From Phoronis australis (Eukaryota; Phoronida; Phoronidae): a DNA stretch of 38,113 nucleotides. Positions 1-11,280 of this stretch are shown here, in pieces. The stretch is taken from contig NMRA01000375.1 of NCBI GenBank assembly GCA_002633005.1, positions 993-39,105 on the forward strand. Direction: 5' to 3'. The notes beneath the pieces were generated by a model. That model saw only the letters and a list, made by a program, of their open reading frames with translations. It was not told the DNA's origin and searched no databases. The position numbers were made by a program, and so were the translations under genes. The first letter of the stretch is position 1, and each line of letters opens with the position of its first letter.

Positions 1-49
<49 letters not shown>
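1..49. repeat. (GT)n microsatellite
   Basis: Uninterrupted GT dinucleotide run at the window edge, followed by a short GTCT/GCAT-rich tail. Its true length is unknown because the window begins inside it. Confidence 0.95.
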
Positions 50-50
<1 letters not shown>

Positions 51-921
51 ATGTCTGTCTGTCTGCATGCATCTACATGTATGAAAGTATGAAAAATGTG
101 AGGCCAAAATACCACATTAATACAACAATGACAAAGCCATCGTTGGCAAGAGTTGTTTGACAACTCGTTACACTGTGGCAAAATAAATGAAAGGGCGATC
201 AAACTAAACATTTTGCCGATCGGTGAGTTAACTCACCGTCTACAAACATCATCATGACCACGAGCTCTCACCCAAACACCCCTACCAACCATCATCCGCT
301 ACCATTCACAAACAACCAACACCGGTCACAGTCACTCGTCTTCACCACACGCACACATCATCATCGTCAGTCATCAAAAACCAACCATCGTCGACAACAT
401 CACTAGTCACTCATTGACCTTACAGACGATCACTCATGCTAGGGCATCACAGTAAGATCAGGGGGTATGGTTCATTTTCGTCACCTGGTGACTAGAAAAT
501 TTAGGTCTACTGTCGAATGTAAAACAAAGATTTTCTACAGTCAGAAGTCTTCTATCTGTAAAAAGGTTGGTCCCATACGGCTACGTAACACCACCTAGCT
601 AGCAAGTATTCGAAATTGGAGACAAACAATATGGCCTATTCCCTTGCTTTAACATATTTGTTCAACAAAACAGATGTTAAAATTGCGAGTTCCTGACAGC
701 ATCTGTGAACAATTACTTGATTTTGTAGAATTATCATCCTCGGGGCTAACGCTCCTCGGGTGATAATTCTCCAAAATCCACTCGGGCTCAAGATAACGGG
801 GGATAACGACTTCGCCATATAATAATCTATATATATTAAGATAAATAGTGCACATAATAAAGGCATTCATGACATGCCAACTGAAAGCTTCAAGGAATGA
901 GAGAATCTTGCTCATACTTAC
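50..921. other. Intronic or flanking DNA downstream of the last visible collagen exon; CA/CAT-rich patch and a hairpin
   Basis: No coding region recognised. About 239-430 is strand-asymmetric, C and A rich, with many CATCATC and CACCA triplets. Positions 728-772 form an imperfect inverted repeat whose arms read GAATTATCA and TGATAATTC around CCTCGG-type cores. It resembles a small fold-back element and shares the word CCTCGGGTG with the hairpin at 1616-1665. Confidence 0.5.
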
Positions 922-1068
922 TGGCATTCCGGGCAGTCCAGGCATCCCCGGCTGCCCGGGTGGCCCCGTCACTCCCGGCGGACCTTGCGCTCCGTTTATT
1001 CCCGGTCTGCCTGACTCCCCTGGTTTACCAGGCATACCTCCAGGGCCGGTTGCTCCACGGGGACCAGG
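922..1068 (-). CDS. Collagen exon 17 of the window (147 bp)
   Basis: Encodes 49 residues. The exon starts [11 protein letters not shown] after a good acceptor (T-rich tract, TTTTTCAG) and ends GLPGMP at the donor GTAAGTATGAG. It contains sixteen perfect Gly-X-Y triplets preceded by one Pro. It does not start on Gly: joined directly to the exon at 3659-3730 it would give GVEPGPRG, a one-residue shift of the triplet register. That may be a real interruption, or an exon between them may have been missed. It is the most 3-prime collagen exon visible. A single ambiguous base (n) lies just upstream at 1091. Confidence 0.9.
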
Positions 1069-1872
1069 CTGAAAAATAATGTGCATGCGCNATTTCAGTG
1101 AGAAAAATTAAGGAATATCTAAAATTACGAATAAACAATTGGTTCTGGGACCCATGAAAGCGACCCCCTTACACGCACCAGATGTAGTGAACAGCTGGGT
1201 GACATTGATGGTCTACGATTTCCTAAAGGGAAAACCGCGATTTTCGACGAAAATGTTCGTTTAACCCCTGAAACGGCATGTCCGCGGCAATGTTTTGTTC
1301 TTCTTGTTCACGGTGTCCAGAGGGTGGTCACTATCCTTACATGTACATCTGGTCCTGGGTTAATTGCGCACTTAAGTTTCTTAGCACCCGAGGAGGTTCC
1401 TGGGATTTTTGCAACCCATGTTGGAAAATAGCGGCGTCCAAGCTCGTAAGGTTAAGATTATTGCGGACAGACATGTCCAGCTAGTAATCTGCCCCACGAA
1501 TAAAAGGCCTCCAATATTACCAATAATCGATTGAAGAATCTGCTAAAAAGTGGAATTGGCCAACAAGTGACGCTCTACTTCTTCGTCTTAAAAGCCGACG
1601 AGTACGATAGTATTAGAACACCTCGGGTGTTATAATTTGAGGCTACGAAAACACCCGAGGTGTTCCGGATAGTATGATCGTTCCACAAAATTAGCAGCAG
1701 AATTTCGTCAATTTTTAGAACCGATAACCAAGTTTGCTTACTCAAGAAAAAGCGTATTTTTAAATACTTTAATTTTGAGCCTGATAATTTTTGCCGTTTT
1801 TTTTAGTCAGTCATCGTTCCAACGCTACAAGTGTAAACAGTCTTGTAGCACAGCCAACAGCTTTCTGTCTTA
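1069..1872. other. Collagen intron segment with a perfect 16 bp stem hairpin
   Basis: No gene recognised. The arms at 1616-1631 and 1650-1665 (GAACACCTCGGGTGTT and its exact complement) enclose an 18-base loop. Each arm is itself nearly palindromic. This looks like a very short fold-back or miniature element. The rest has no feature I can support. Confidence 0.55.
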
Positions 1873-3533
1873 TTAAAGGAGAATGCCACCCGATTTAATT
1901 AGTCTTTTTACCGTCTTAATCGGTCTATATCCACATCGCCCCTTATACGGTCGACCTCACCTTGCCGAGAGGTGTCGCGTTAACCTGTGAGGAAGGTGAG
2001 AAACGACGCAGCGACGTCAGTGCTTCGTCTGCAGAGTGATTGCTGCTACATTGCTGTCCATCGTTCCCGCTTGTCCAAACTATGAAGCAACGAAGAAAGC
2101 GGGTATATCGTTTTTTCGACTTCCTCGAGAACCCGAAATGCTTAGGAAGTGCCTCGCGGTAGTGAAGAATGAAAGGTACGCTGTTGATGGCAACTACATG
2201 TATAAGGCCGTCAAACATCTCCGTGTCTGTGGCCGGCATTTCGTGTACAGTGATTTCTCTGACGAATTCCGGCGTACCAAAGAACCATCCGTACGTTCCG
2301 TTGCCAGTGCATGTTCACGACGCCTCTCTAGTATTTCTTAATCAGTGTATTCCGGTTCGAACTGATAGCCTGTGAAACCTAACGATCCGACCCGTGAAGT
2401 TCTTCGGGTGAGCTCTTGACCAAGTCGGGATTGGCGCCGGGCAAGTTGCCATGTAGACGTTCATTATTCTTCGTTCTGTTTCAAAATGAATTATTCTCAT
2501 CCTAACCAATGCTTATATGAAACTGAAACAAAATCTGTCTCATTAGATACAATTTGTAATGCCTTTGTAGTATTCGTGAGTGCAAATGTTGAGAAGCCAG
2601 CAATGAATAAACAACTGCGTTACCGGCTTTTGATGCCGGCAACAAAGGTACAAGTAATTGACCGGGCACCCAGGTCGTGTGAGCGAATGCTAATTCTGAG
2701 TGTTTGCTGACAGAAAGCTGTTGTGAAACAATTACTCAATTTTATATGCTATGGTCACGTGTTAGGGGAATCCTTATTTAGAAATACAAATACATTATTC
2801 AAATCATTGTTACTGTACAACCTTTGCCCTGACCGACTGTGGACGGGGAGCCCGACTTCGTGGCCCCCGACAAGTAAGTTCAGTTCCGTAGTTAATTCAC
2901 ATAAATAATTACGTGCAAATCATTTCTTTGGCTCACTATTATAGTCTTTTCGTGACTGGAGGTTTAGTTTCCAACTCAAGCTGGTTTATGTTTGAGTCCC
3001 GGCGGCCGCGACGGGCCTGATCGGGTTCCGAGCCACTGGCCGGGATCACGAGTCAAAAAAATCACAAGTATAAACAACACAGATCTATGCTCTCCTGTCT
3101 GTGTTTCACGGAAGAATACTTCGAATTTGTCTTCGAACAGACGCCAAACTCCTCACTGCTACGGACCTTGGTAAATTGGCCTGCCGAACTTTGCGGTAGG
3201 CTACGGTGTGTCCAGATACCAATAAATCCATAACAGTGAAATAAAACAATACGTTTTTATAAGAACTTGGTGTATTTTTAAGGGTTTTACATCGAAGTTT
3301 AATGATTTATTGATGTTAAACGATGAATTCAAGTGATAAGCTGACACCAGTAACCCGTGTTGTTAACTGCTGTACAGACTGGGTTTGAAACCAATGACTT
3401 CATTGGATAATTTCAACACCTCCGCCTGCCGTCAGGTGTCAGGTAACGCAACCGAACGTGCCGTTAATGAGTAGAACTACTCGATCTACATTGTTACAAA
3501 ATAGGTTGTTTTTTGGGTGGCATTCTCCTTTAA
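1873..3533 (+). mobile_element. Decayed TTAA-flanked DNA transposon with THAP remnant (Kolobok-like candidate)
   Basis: TTAA at 1873-1876 and again at 3530-3533 bracket 1,653 bp whose ends are a perfect 15 bp inverted repeat (AGGAGAATGCCACCC at 1877-1891, complement at 3515-3529). Inside, on the plus strand, is a THAP-like zinc-finger reading frame. TTAA target duplications occur in the piggyBac and Kolobok superfamilies, and Kolobok transposases can carry THAP domains, so Kolobok is the preferred inference. No catalytic transposase core was recognised, so the copy looks internally deleted or degraded. It lies in the collagen intron between exons 16 and 17. Confidence 0.7.
2000..2341 (+). pseudogene. 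THAP-domain zinc finger fragment
   Basis: The frame is open from 2000 to a TAA at 2339-2341, with no convincing ATG start. Visible THAP hallmarks are a Cys at codon 2072-2074 (ACPNYEATKKAG), the ISFFRLP segment that matches the family SFxxFP core, and CGRHF about 52 residues later, matching the C-x2-H zinc ligands followed by the usual aromatic residue. The first zinc Cys is not in frame. A TGT codon 17 bases upstream sits in another frame, suggesting a small frameshift. The conserved AVPTIF-type end of the domain is not clear. Its position inside a TIR/TTAA unit suggests a transposase N-terminus rather than a host gene. Confidence 0.6.
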
Positions 3534-3658
3534 ATCCACACCTGCACATATCAAACATAAATGCAAGTACAAATCTGTCTCGCTCAAGTTCCGGGCTCAG
3601 TTAGATTATTCAAGGAATACTTGAAAGGAAAAGCACAACCGTCACCACAGATACCCAC

Positions 3659-3730
3659 CTCAACCCCTGGCGGACCTGGCAATCCAGATTCTCCCGGTGC
3701 ACCTGGCACCCCAGGATTTCCAACAGGGCC
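3659..3730 (-). CDS. Collagen exon 16 of the window (72 bp)
   Basis: Encodes 24 residues, GPVGNPGVPGAPGESG...GPPGVE, as eight perfect triplets beginning with Gly. The acceptor is GTTACAG and the donor is GTGGGT. It is isolated: the next upstream exon is 16.4 kb away at 20110-20217, and that intron hosts the LRR-Ig gene. The overlapping plus-strand open frame in this region is a shadow. Confidence 0.9.
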
Positions 3731-3879
3731 CTGTAACGAGACAAATATCGATACTTTAATTCACATTACTACGTGGTTAATATTTAACGGATTTTTTGGT
3801 CAAAACACTTACGGTAAGCGTAAAACAAAATAGTAAGCCCATCGCGTAGAGCATGTCTCTTCAGAGCAGGATGCAGGAC

Positions 3880-4014
3880 TGTGAGTTGGGAGGGGAGGGG
3901 GAGCAGGGCAGAGTATTAGCCAGGATTTTGACCGTCAGAAATTCACAACCCTGAACTGCCAAATGGAATCTGGGAGAATCCCATGATCCCCTTGCCCCCC
4001 ACAAATCCGCTACT
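3880..4014. mobile_element. hAT-like miniature element remnant
   Basis: A G-rich stretch containing GGGAGCAGGGCAGAGTATT, CAGGATTTTGACCGTCAG and AATCTGGGAGAAT closely matches the piece at 19339-19468. It ends ...CAAATCCGCTACTG, which reverse-complemented gives a CAGTAGCGGATTTG terminus resembling the CAGNGGCGGATYYAG ends of many hAT-type non-autonomous elements. No target duplication could be fixed. Confidence 0.5.
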
Positions 4015-6029
4015 GCTCTTGTTAACCTTCATGGATAGAAACGGAAGCCATCGATTTCTGTTCATTAAAATGATAATTTTTCAAGTCAAACAACACAAAT
4101 GGCTTGCACAGTTTACAACGTGCACAAGTGCTGTGTCAACGTGCAAGCGCTCTGACGCAGCGACACCTGGCGAAAATCGACTGAAAAGGGGAAAATGGCG
4201 ACTTAATTAGCGACACCATAGAGAGTTTTGGTACAAAACTGTACATTTTGACGCTTGTTGTCACACAGCTAGCTGGCTTTAGCTGCACCACAGGCAACAA
4301 AGCTAAGGATGCAGAGCTCGAAGACCACGCGACAATGCCACCCATCAATTAGGTTATATGTGTGAGAGTTCTGTAAGACTGACGACTGACGAATAATCGA
4401 TATAACTTAGGGCTCGATTTGGCGACTTGCAGCTTGCCAATGTGACTTTAGATTTTTTTTTGAAAACCTTGTAAAAATCAGAAGTTGCCTAATTGTGCTC
4501 TCACCCGAGCACGAGGCCAAAAACCAAAGGGACCCGTCCCGTCCCATTCGCAGCCTCAAATTATCCCCCGGAGACGTTTTGTAACTGCGCATGTGCGAAC
4601 TTCAATCCTGGCAGCAAGTCGTGTGACTCTAAAAATGAAGAATGTCAACGGCCTTGCACAAATAGTTAACACTTACAGTAAGAGACAGACTAAAGATTGA
4701 GAACAACGTCACGCACGACATTTGAAACCTGCAAGACTGAATACATGATATATGGTATTAACCGCCTCTTCAGTGAAGAAATCCCTTTGCTGAAGTCACG
4801 GCTCGACGAGCTGGTCAAACTCAGACGGCCATCCAGGAAAACCGACGTGAATTCCCGGAGCTGTCATTTACTCCCCGCACAGTTGCTTCCGCCCAATGGC
4901 CGTGTTCGTCATTTGCCTGCATTTTCTGTCCATCTTCCATTTTGAAACGGCTACTTTTGAGTTGAGAGCAAAAACAACCACACAGAGATCCTCACGTGTT
5001 GTATAGGACTCACTACTCACCACCATGCGCGAGTTAGATCCTTATAGACATGTTCACCAAAATGAAATTGCTGTTTTACTGCTAAAACAAAGCGCAGGGT
5101 TTTACTTATATTTCGATATTTTAACATGCAAATAGTTTAAAAATGAAAATTATAAGTCGATTTTGACGTCTTCCTTTGTTGGCAGTGAAACCGCATTACC
5201 GCGTAGTAATCTTTTGTGACGATTCTCCAGTGTGCAGGGCTAGCCTGGACTGAAAGTGAAATATCTCGGCCAAAACTTCATCGATTTTCGTGAGAGAAAA
5301 ACGCTTGTTTTCAGAATTTTACGAGGAATTTGTTGATGAATCTTTTACATGTCGTTGAAAAAGGCGAAAATACAAACGCGCGAGTCATATTTCTTCAGGC
5401 AGCTTTTATCACCAAACCATCGGCTTCACGGGCAATAAAATGTAATCGACCGAATAGATCTGTCGACCACAGATCTACCCTGTGGTTTTTCTATTGATCC
5501 CAGACCGTCCCGAGTTGCTCCAGCTGGCAACTCAGGACGGTCTCTCACGAGGTTTTAGCGTTATGTTGAAGAATTACCTCCGTGACTACGAAAATACCAG
5601 AGATGTTCCGAAAGGACCCGTCCACGAATGGCACGTGCAAAGTTAAAGTGTTCAGTTGGGTAGGAGTCGAACCTGGGACTGATGGAGAAATTGGTCGACA
5701 TCGGGCTGGAGACATATTTACGGTCGACTAAGAAAACCACCCGGGCGATTTTGGGTGTCCGGCGGACGTTCGCCCAGTTGCCTCGTGTTCGCTGGTAGAG
5801 GCGAGGACTTTCGCACCCCCGCATATGGGGTTTCCTTGTTTATCGGGCTCATTTTCCATTTGATAACCTGATAATTTTGCCAAATCCCATTTGGCGACCT
5901 GACGTTATACTCAACGTCGAACGCTGCAAGGCAATGTAATGACAACTAGCGATTTGTCTCCATGGATCCCGATGTAAACATGGCAACGAATGCTACGGGA
6001 CCTAACTAAACGTTATTACGCTGGGCAAC
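4015..6029. other. Intron DNA, no gene recognised; strong hairpin at 5502-5543
   Basis: Only short open frames without family features were seen. Positions 5502-5518 and 5527-5543 pair as a 17 bp stem with one mismatch around an 8-base loop. Just upstream, 5466-5486 forms a 7 bp stem (ACCACAG/CTGTGGT). The function of these structures is unknown. Confidence 0.5.
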
Positions 6030-6550
6030 TGGTAGGTACACAATCAATAAAACTGGCAGCGCCGCCAATAACACCAACGACAGTATTGTCGAAAACGACA
6101 TGCGCCGTTCACAACACTGGTGACAACGCCGACGCACCCACCGCAATCATTAAGTCGCTAAGGCTGACTGCGTGGCTGACATGAAAACCACAGGCTATGT
6201 CAATAAATGTAATCCCACTGACGACAAACATGTCACTCGAAGCCTGTGACGACGAGATCAAGGACGATGACATTATCGGCATCATGGTCACTATCTTCAT
6301 TGCGATCAACGTGATCATCAACACGATGCCCTAGCGGACATTGTCAACAACACCGACAATACCGCCAGAAGCCCGCCCATAATAACATCGACGACGACGA
6401 CAAGGCAGCCTTCAACGCTGATGCACTGATAAATGATCGCAAAGTCGCAGGTACACGTGTTGTCATCATCTCCAAGACCGTCAATGTAAACAACAGCAAA
6501 ACTTGAACACCACTCACGATCACTCCACTAGACGCTTGACTCCGACAAGG
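6030..6550. repeat. GAC/AAC/CAT-rich 3-periodic dispersed repeat, copy A
   Basis: Strand-asymmetric sequence dominated by GAC, AAC and ATC triplets. Bases about 6386-6429 (CATCGACGACGACGA... GCAGCCTTCA...CGCTGATGCA) match 19074-19120, and 6270-6320 resembles 18995-19045. Stops interrupt all long frames, so it is treated as a non-coding repeat. Confidence 0.6.
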
Positions 6551-7978
6551 CCAACACCATATGACAATTAACGTTTTTTTAAAACGAACAGCTCAAGGAA
6601 AACGCCGAACAACTGGGGAAAGTAAATCGTGGCAAAAACTAAAACACAATTCTGGTAGATCTTGACGAGATCTATCAACGTGCATATATTAGAAAGATCC
6701 ATCCCGCTTGAGCCGCGTAGCTCTGCAAAGAAAACTTTGAATAATGATAGCAGTCACAACGCCACCTTGCGTCCGACTTTTATTAAAAAACAACTGTTCT
6801 CGAAATAACGAGCAGTCATTATGTGATAATTTTAAGTCAATCGAACAAAACATATTATTCATTTCATGTTGATCTTGCTCTTGAACCCTAGCTCAGACGA
6901 CTACTACAAGCCTGTCAATGTACCATCGTCGGGCACTGGACATGGAATAACTCGAAAACAGTAAGTCTTATCAAGGAATAAATTGCACGTAATATTGGTA
7001 AACCTTGGCGAGAGATATTAAATGCCCAGTTTCAGAAAACTCCGTCAAAGAAGCTCCGAGAACAAGAATTTAATCCATAAAAAGAGCATTCATAGGAAAA
7101 TATCGAAACCTAACTACATACCAAATTTTAGAAGAATACCTGAAATGATGACGGGGCTATGTTAAAGAGTGCAAGGACACGTGGTCTTGAAAGCAGTGTT
7201 GCATTCAAGTTTGTTTTGGGGTACTCATGAAAAGTATCCTACGTTGACAACTTCACTGTGCGGTTCAGATTTGGATATATCGACCGGTTTGTGTACCTGG
7301 AATACGTCGCATTGGTCAAGACACCACGCTTCAGATTGCTGACGTTATCGTTATCTAGATAATCAGACCCACCATGAACACACTGAAGCGACAATGGTAT
7401 TTTTAAACTCTTGTTTTGAAAGTTTTTAAATGCCGCATTTGAATAGTTCGTAAAAAGTACACGTGATTAGGTTTTTGAGGTTTGAAAACAGGACAAGAAA
7501 TGTGACTTTTACAACCTAAAACTTTTGAACAGTGTTGGCATGATATGCTTCTCACTGATTGACTAGGTGTGGGCCAGTTAACAAACCAGCAGGCAGCCGT
7601 TGGATTTTGGGGTAATCCAAGTGTAATCGTACAATATTCTTGGCATGCTCCTGGTTGAGTCTATTACTGTACGGGTGGCAATGCTTTTGAATTTAGCATC
7701 ATTCGATGTATGTTCATATGTAATACGGCGTGTCGAACTCATTTGATAATGGACTGGCCAAGGTGTTCTCATTGTCTTAGCCACAGTTCCAGAGGCAAGC
7801 AATGTTCGAGCAAGGTGTATTAAGTGTTTCTCTGTAGTTTCGTGCATGTTGGGAAATTGCCGTTAAGTGCGAAACCCACACAGTTGGTGAGTTGATATTT
7901 GGTATTTTGTTTATTTCTGTATTTTTGGAATTACGTAAAAGTGTATTAGTTGTGTAAATTTATAGTAGTCATTTAAGT
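6551..7978. other. Intron DNA, no feature seen
   Basis: AT-rich, with short unrelated open frames and no repeat structure that I could recognise. Confidence 0.4.
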
Positions 7979-8060
7979 TTGTTTGAACCAGACATATTCA
8001 TTGTTTACAGTGAACCAGACATGTTTTGTGTTTACAATGAACCAGACATTGTCAACATCA
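7979..8060. repeat. 27 bp minisatellite, about 2.7 copies
   Basis: Repeats of GAACCAGACAT spaced 27 bp apart with GTTTACA between them. Read on the plus strand they give EPDIF-VYS, EPDMF-VYN, EPDIV, a 9-residue period, within an 87-codon open frame (7979-8242). Nothing else supports coding, so it is listed as a repeat. Confidence 0.6.
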
Positions 8061-8918
8061 AGAAAAGACAGAAATGTTCGAGTGTCGAGTTGTCGGAGGT
8101 TTTGCCAAAAAAGAGAGTGAGGCTCAGCTCAAGTCTTGGCTATTTTAATCGCTCTAAAAATCTTGGCATGGTTTTGGAGATTTTTGTACCTGGGTCAAAG
8201 ATTACGCTTCGTCTCCATGTACATCATACTAAAACTTTTTAATTTGACTTTTAGCCGTTTTATTCGCTAAAGTCGGGTCCAGCAACTTTATATGAGCGAT
8301 TACCGGAATCTTTTGTTGACTAACAGAGAAAGTTTTGAAGTTCAACAATGCAATGCTTTTAATAACATACAAATGCACGCTATTTTCCTTGTAAACACAC
8401 TCTGGCGGTATTTGTGGTTGGGCACGTTTACGGAAGACTCCAATACCAAATGCTCAAACTTGAGCGCGTTTTGCGACAAAAGCGAAAACGGTCCCAAAAA
8501 TTCATAGAGCACGGGCATCCCTCGGTCCCACAAATTTCCACCAGTTAGTAACTAGAAATATTCCTCGTCTACCGCGTTTGAATAGATTTTATTTTTTAAA
8601 AAGTTTAAAATACTTTAACCTCATGTATGACGTCATCGACACGTCTGTGTATTTAATAAAATATCTACAAAACTGTAGATTTTAACTCAAAATTTTCGTT
8701 TTATGCAATTCACGAAAATCACAAAATTCTAAAATTTGATAGTCCCTCACACACAAAAGTGGATTATTTTAAAAACAATTCCTAACCGCTTTTTGGAGAA
8801 CAGCGCATAAAGCATGTTATCTGAAGGTTTCATAAGAACCCGATAACCCTTCTCTGAGATATAATGTTCCGAAGTTGGCCGCCAAATTTGGACATTTTAG
8901 CTGCGGTCCTACATGACT
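8061..8918. other. Intron DNA, no feature seen
   Basis: The two opposite-strand open frames near 8292-8533 overlap each other and show no domain. No further structure was noticed. Confidence 0.35.
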
Positions 8919-8969
8919 TTAACTTATTACTAGTATTAACTTATTACTAGTATTAACTTATTACTAGTG
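8919..8969. repeat. 17 bp tandem repeat, 3 copies
   Basis: The unit TTAACTTATTACTAGTA occurs three times head to tail. The last copy differs only in its final base. Confidence 0.95.
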
Positions 8970-9260
8970 ATTTGGAGAACTAAACTAGTAAAGTTCTGAA
9001 AATGGATTATAAAGCTAACTAGGTTATCCACTGATGCCAGTTCCCATAAAATTTCTAATCGTGTATGAGCTTGGAAGCATGATTTTGCCCATTAAGGATA
9101 TCTCAAACCTTATTCATAAATCGTGGTTTTTTAAATGAGTGATTACACCTCGTTACATACTCAGACGGAAATACGTAGTCGGAGTATGATTTGACGTAAT
9201 TTTTCATCTAATTGTAGTTTTGTTAAAAGTTGCTTACATCGCTGAAAATGGTAACAGCCC

Positions 9261-10095
9261 ACTATTCCGAAGGTTCACTATTCCGATGGTTCACTATTCC
9301 GAAGGTTCACTATTCCGAAGGTTCACTATTCCGAAGGTTCACTACTCCGGAAATGTCTAAAATTTCTTATTCAGGTGTAACTGTTATACTTTTAATGCAA
9401 AAATAAGCGACACTTCTGTTATTAGATGCAATTATACCGACAACAATACACTCGGCTAATTATTGTTAGGATTTCATGTTGCACATCTGAAATTGTCCGT
9501 ATGTCTTACGAATATTGAAAAATGAGTAGGTGCTTGCATTTCTAAAAGAATATGAAGTAGGATTGTTGAAGAATTATCAACCATGATACATTCATCAACC
9601 CCATGTCAAGATTGCATCATCTCATAGCGCGACAGAAAAGCCGGGCCGCTGCGCTTCAACCTCACCCACCGGAACTACTTGCACGGCCGGGTCGAAACTA
9701 AATGTAGTTAGTAGGCTACCCTGTACCTGCCAGTCTTCACGAAGTCTCATTCAGTCTTCTTAAATTTAAAACCGCCGTTGATCGCCACATCACGTGCCCC
9801 AGATGTCGTCCCTATTTGAGAATTGGTCTTCAGTTAGATTCAGATCACGATTGCCATTGATTGGATCTGAGCTCTTTTGTAAACAATGTAAAACAATTTT
9901 GGGACTATTCAACTCTTGTACACATTTTAAATGGTTATTAAATGGACACAAATACAACAATTTATTCATGTCAGTTCTGAATCAGTAGTAGAAAATCAGA
10001 GTAATGAACTGTCGGAGTTTTGGTTTCGGGCATTTTGGACATTTGAAGTAGTGAACTTCCGAAGGTATCGAACCTTCGGATTAGTGAACCTTCCA
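9261..10095. mobile_element. TIR element with tandem-repeat termini
   Basis: The left end has 5.6 copies of a 16 bp unit ACTATTCCGAAGGTTC (9261-9350) running into CTACTCCGGAAATGTCTAAAAT. The right end, read on the minus strand from about 10095, has AAGGTTCACTAATCCGAAGG, a degenerate second copy, then CACTACTTCAAATGTCCAAAAT. The two ends are inverted copies including the non-repeated part, so they behave as terminal inverted repeats of an ~835 bp non-autonomous element. No transposase frame and no clear target duplication were seen. Confidence 0.65.
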
Positions 10096-11280
10096 TGTAA
10101 CCTTGGAAATCTTTTCCATCAGGATTGTTGCTCATATGAAATTTGAGAGGCTGTGCATCATTGACATTGATAGACAAGAGAAGACTTTCTTCATTGATCA
10201 CAGTTTTAATTAGGTCTAGACTTACCTAATAATGTGAACATTCGTGGATTTCTCAGTGTAGAAAACGTGGTAGCAAAATATCTGATTCTTGAGAAACGAC
10301 AGAGTAGTCAATAAACTTACCGTCGGCGTGTACTGAATTTAAAAGAACGGAAATGCACACAAGCGTACACGCATGCATGTCAATCCACCAATCCACAATC
10401 AAAGTGGATATTAGATGAACAATATATTTTACGATCACTTTTAATTCGAAATTTGAAAATACCTGCACTTTATCCATACTATGCTAGAAAGTACACGAAA
10501 GTAGTAAATAACAACCCCATTTTCTGCTGTTTTTTGGTCGATTTTATGGCCTCCACACGCACTACTCATAGGCGGATTTAGGGGGGTGGGGGGCAGGTAG
10601 CCCGCCCCCTCCCCCTCCTTGGCTGCCAAAAGCAAAATGAAACAGCAACAGTGTGAAGAGAGAGGAAAGATTGAGTCCAGGAGCTAGGACCGGTAGCAGA
10701 CGAAGGGGGATACACGTTCCCGTTTTTTTGTCCACCGATAGATTTTCTGAACAGAAGGTCTACATCCTCTGCCCCGCAACTTTCGGGCCGCCTGTGCACT
10801 TACAAACGCGATGCCCAATTCCCCGCCTCTGCTACTTTTGGAAAGCTCTCTCAATGCTGCATGGTTTGGGCTAGGCATACACATTTACTTCTGGACTCCC
10901 GGGTTACCCTATGGTGTAGAGACCACGCGCTTTCAATGCCGATGAATAATATAAAGTCTCTTCTAATCGTCATCTACGCAGTCACGGCTAGGGCCGGATA
11001 CGACCCGATGATTATGTCAAGGCCTTTACATCGAGAAGCAAATTTAAACTTAATATTAACTTGCTTACGATTGTGGTTAGTAAAACTAGTAGCTACAAAA
11101 ATTTTGTTGCCCATCTAAATCATATGTTATCCTATCGGGTAGGCTAGGGCTGGACCTTTTTCTCGGAGGTGGGTTCGATCGAACATTCCGAACACCCCCC
11201 CCCCCCCCCCCCNTTTCTATTCCACATTTCGTACTCAGTTTCTTTCAGTCTCCCCGGCGCGTGCTTCGGCATGTGTGTAC
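10096..11280. other. Intron DNA with GC-rich hAT-like end and a poly-C tract
   Basis: Around 10566-10615 the sequence AGGCGGATTTAGGGGGG followed by a G/C-rich stretch resembles a hAT-type terminus. Its partner end was not found. C18 at 11195-11212 adjoins an ambiguous base (n at 11213), a likely sequencing-hard spot. No gene was recognised. Confidence 0.45.

Noticed and set aside
848-1079. Plus-strand Gly/Pro-rich frames over collagen exons (also near 3561-3833, 26148-26420, 27149-27490)
   Set aside because: Complementary-strand readings of collagen exons. Splice signals and intact triplets are on the minus strand.
5655-5690. Possible tRNA on the minus strand (GGTTCGACTCC)
   Set aside because: The T-stem does not pair and the A-box candidate is too far away, so it is not a tRNA.
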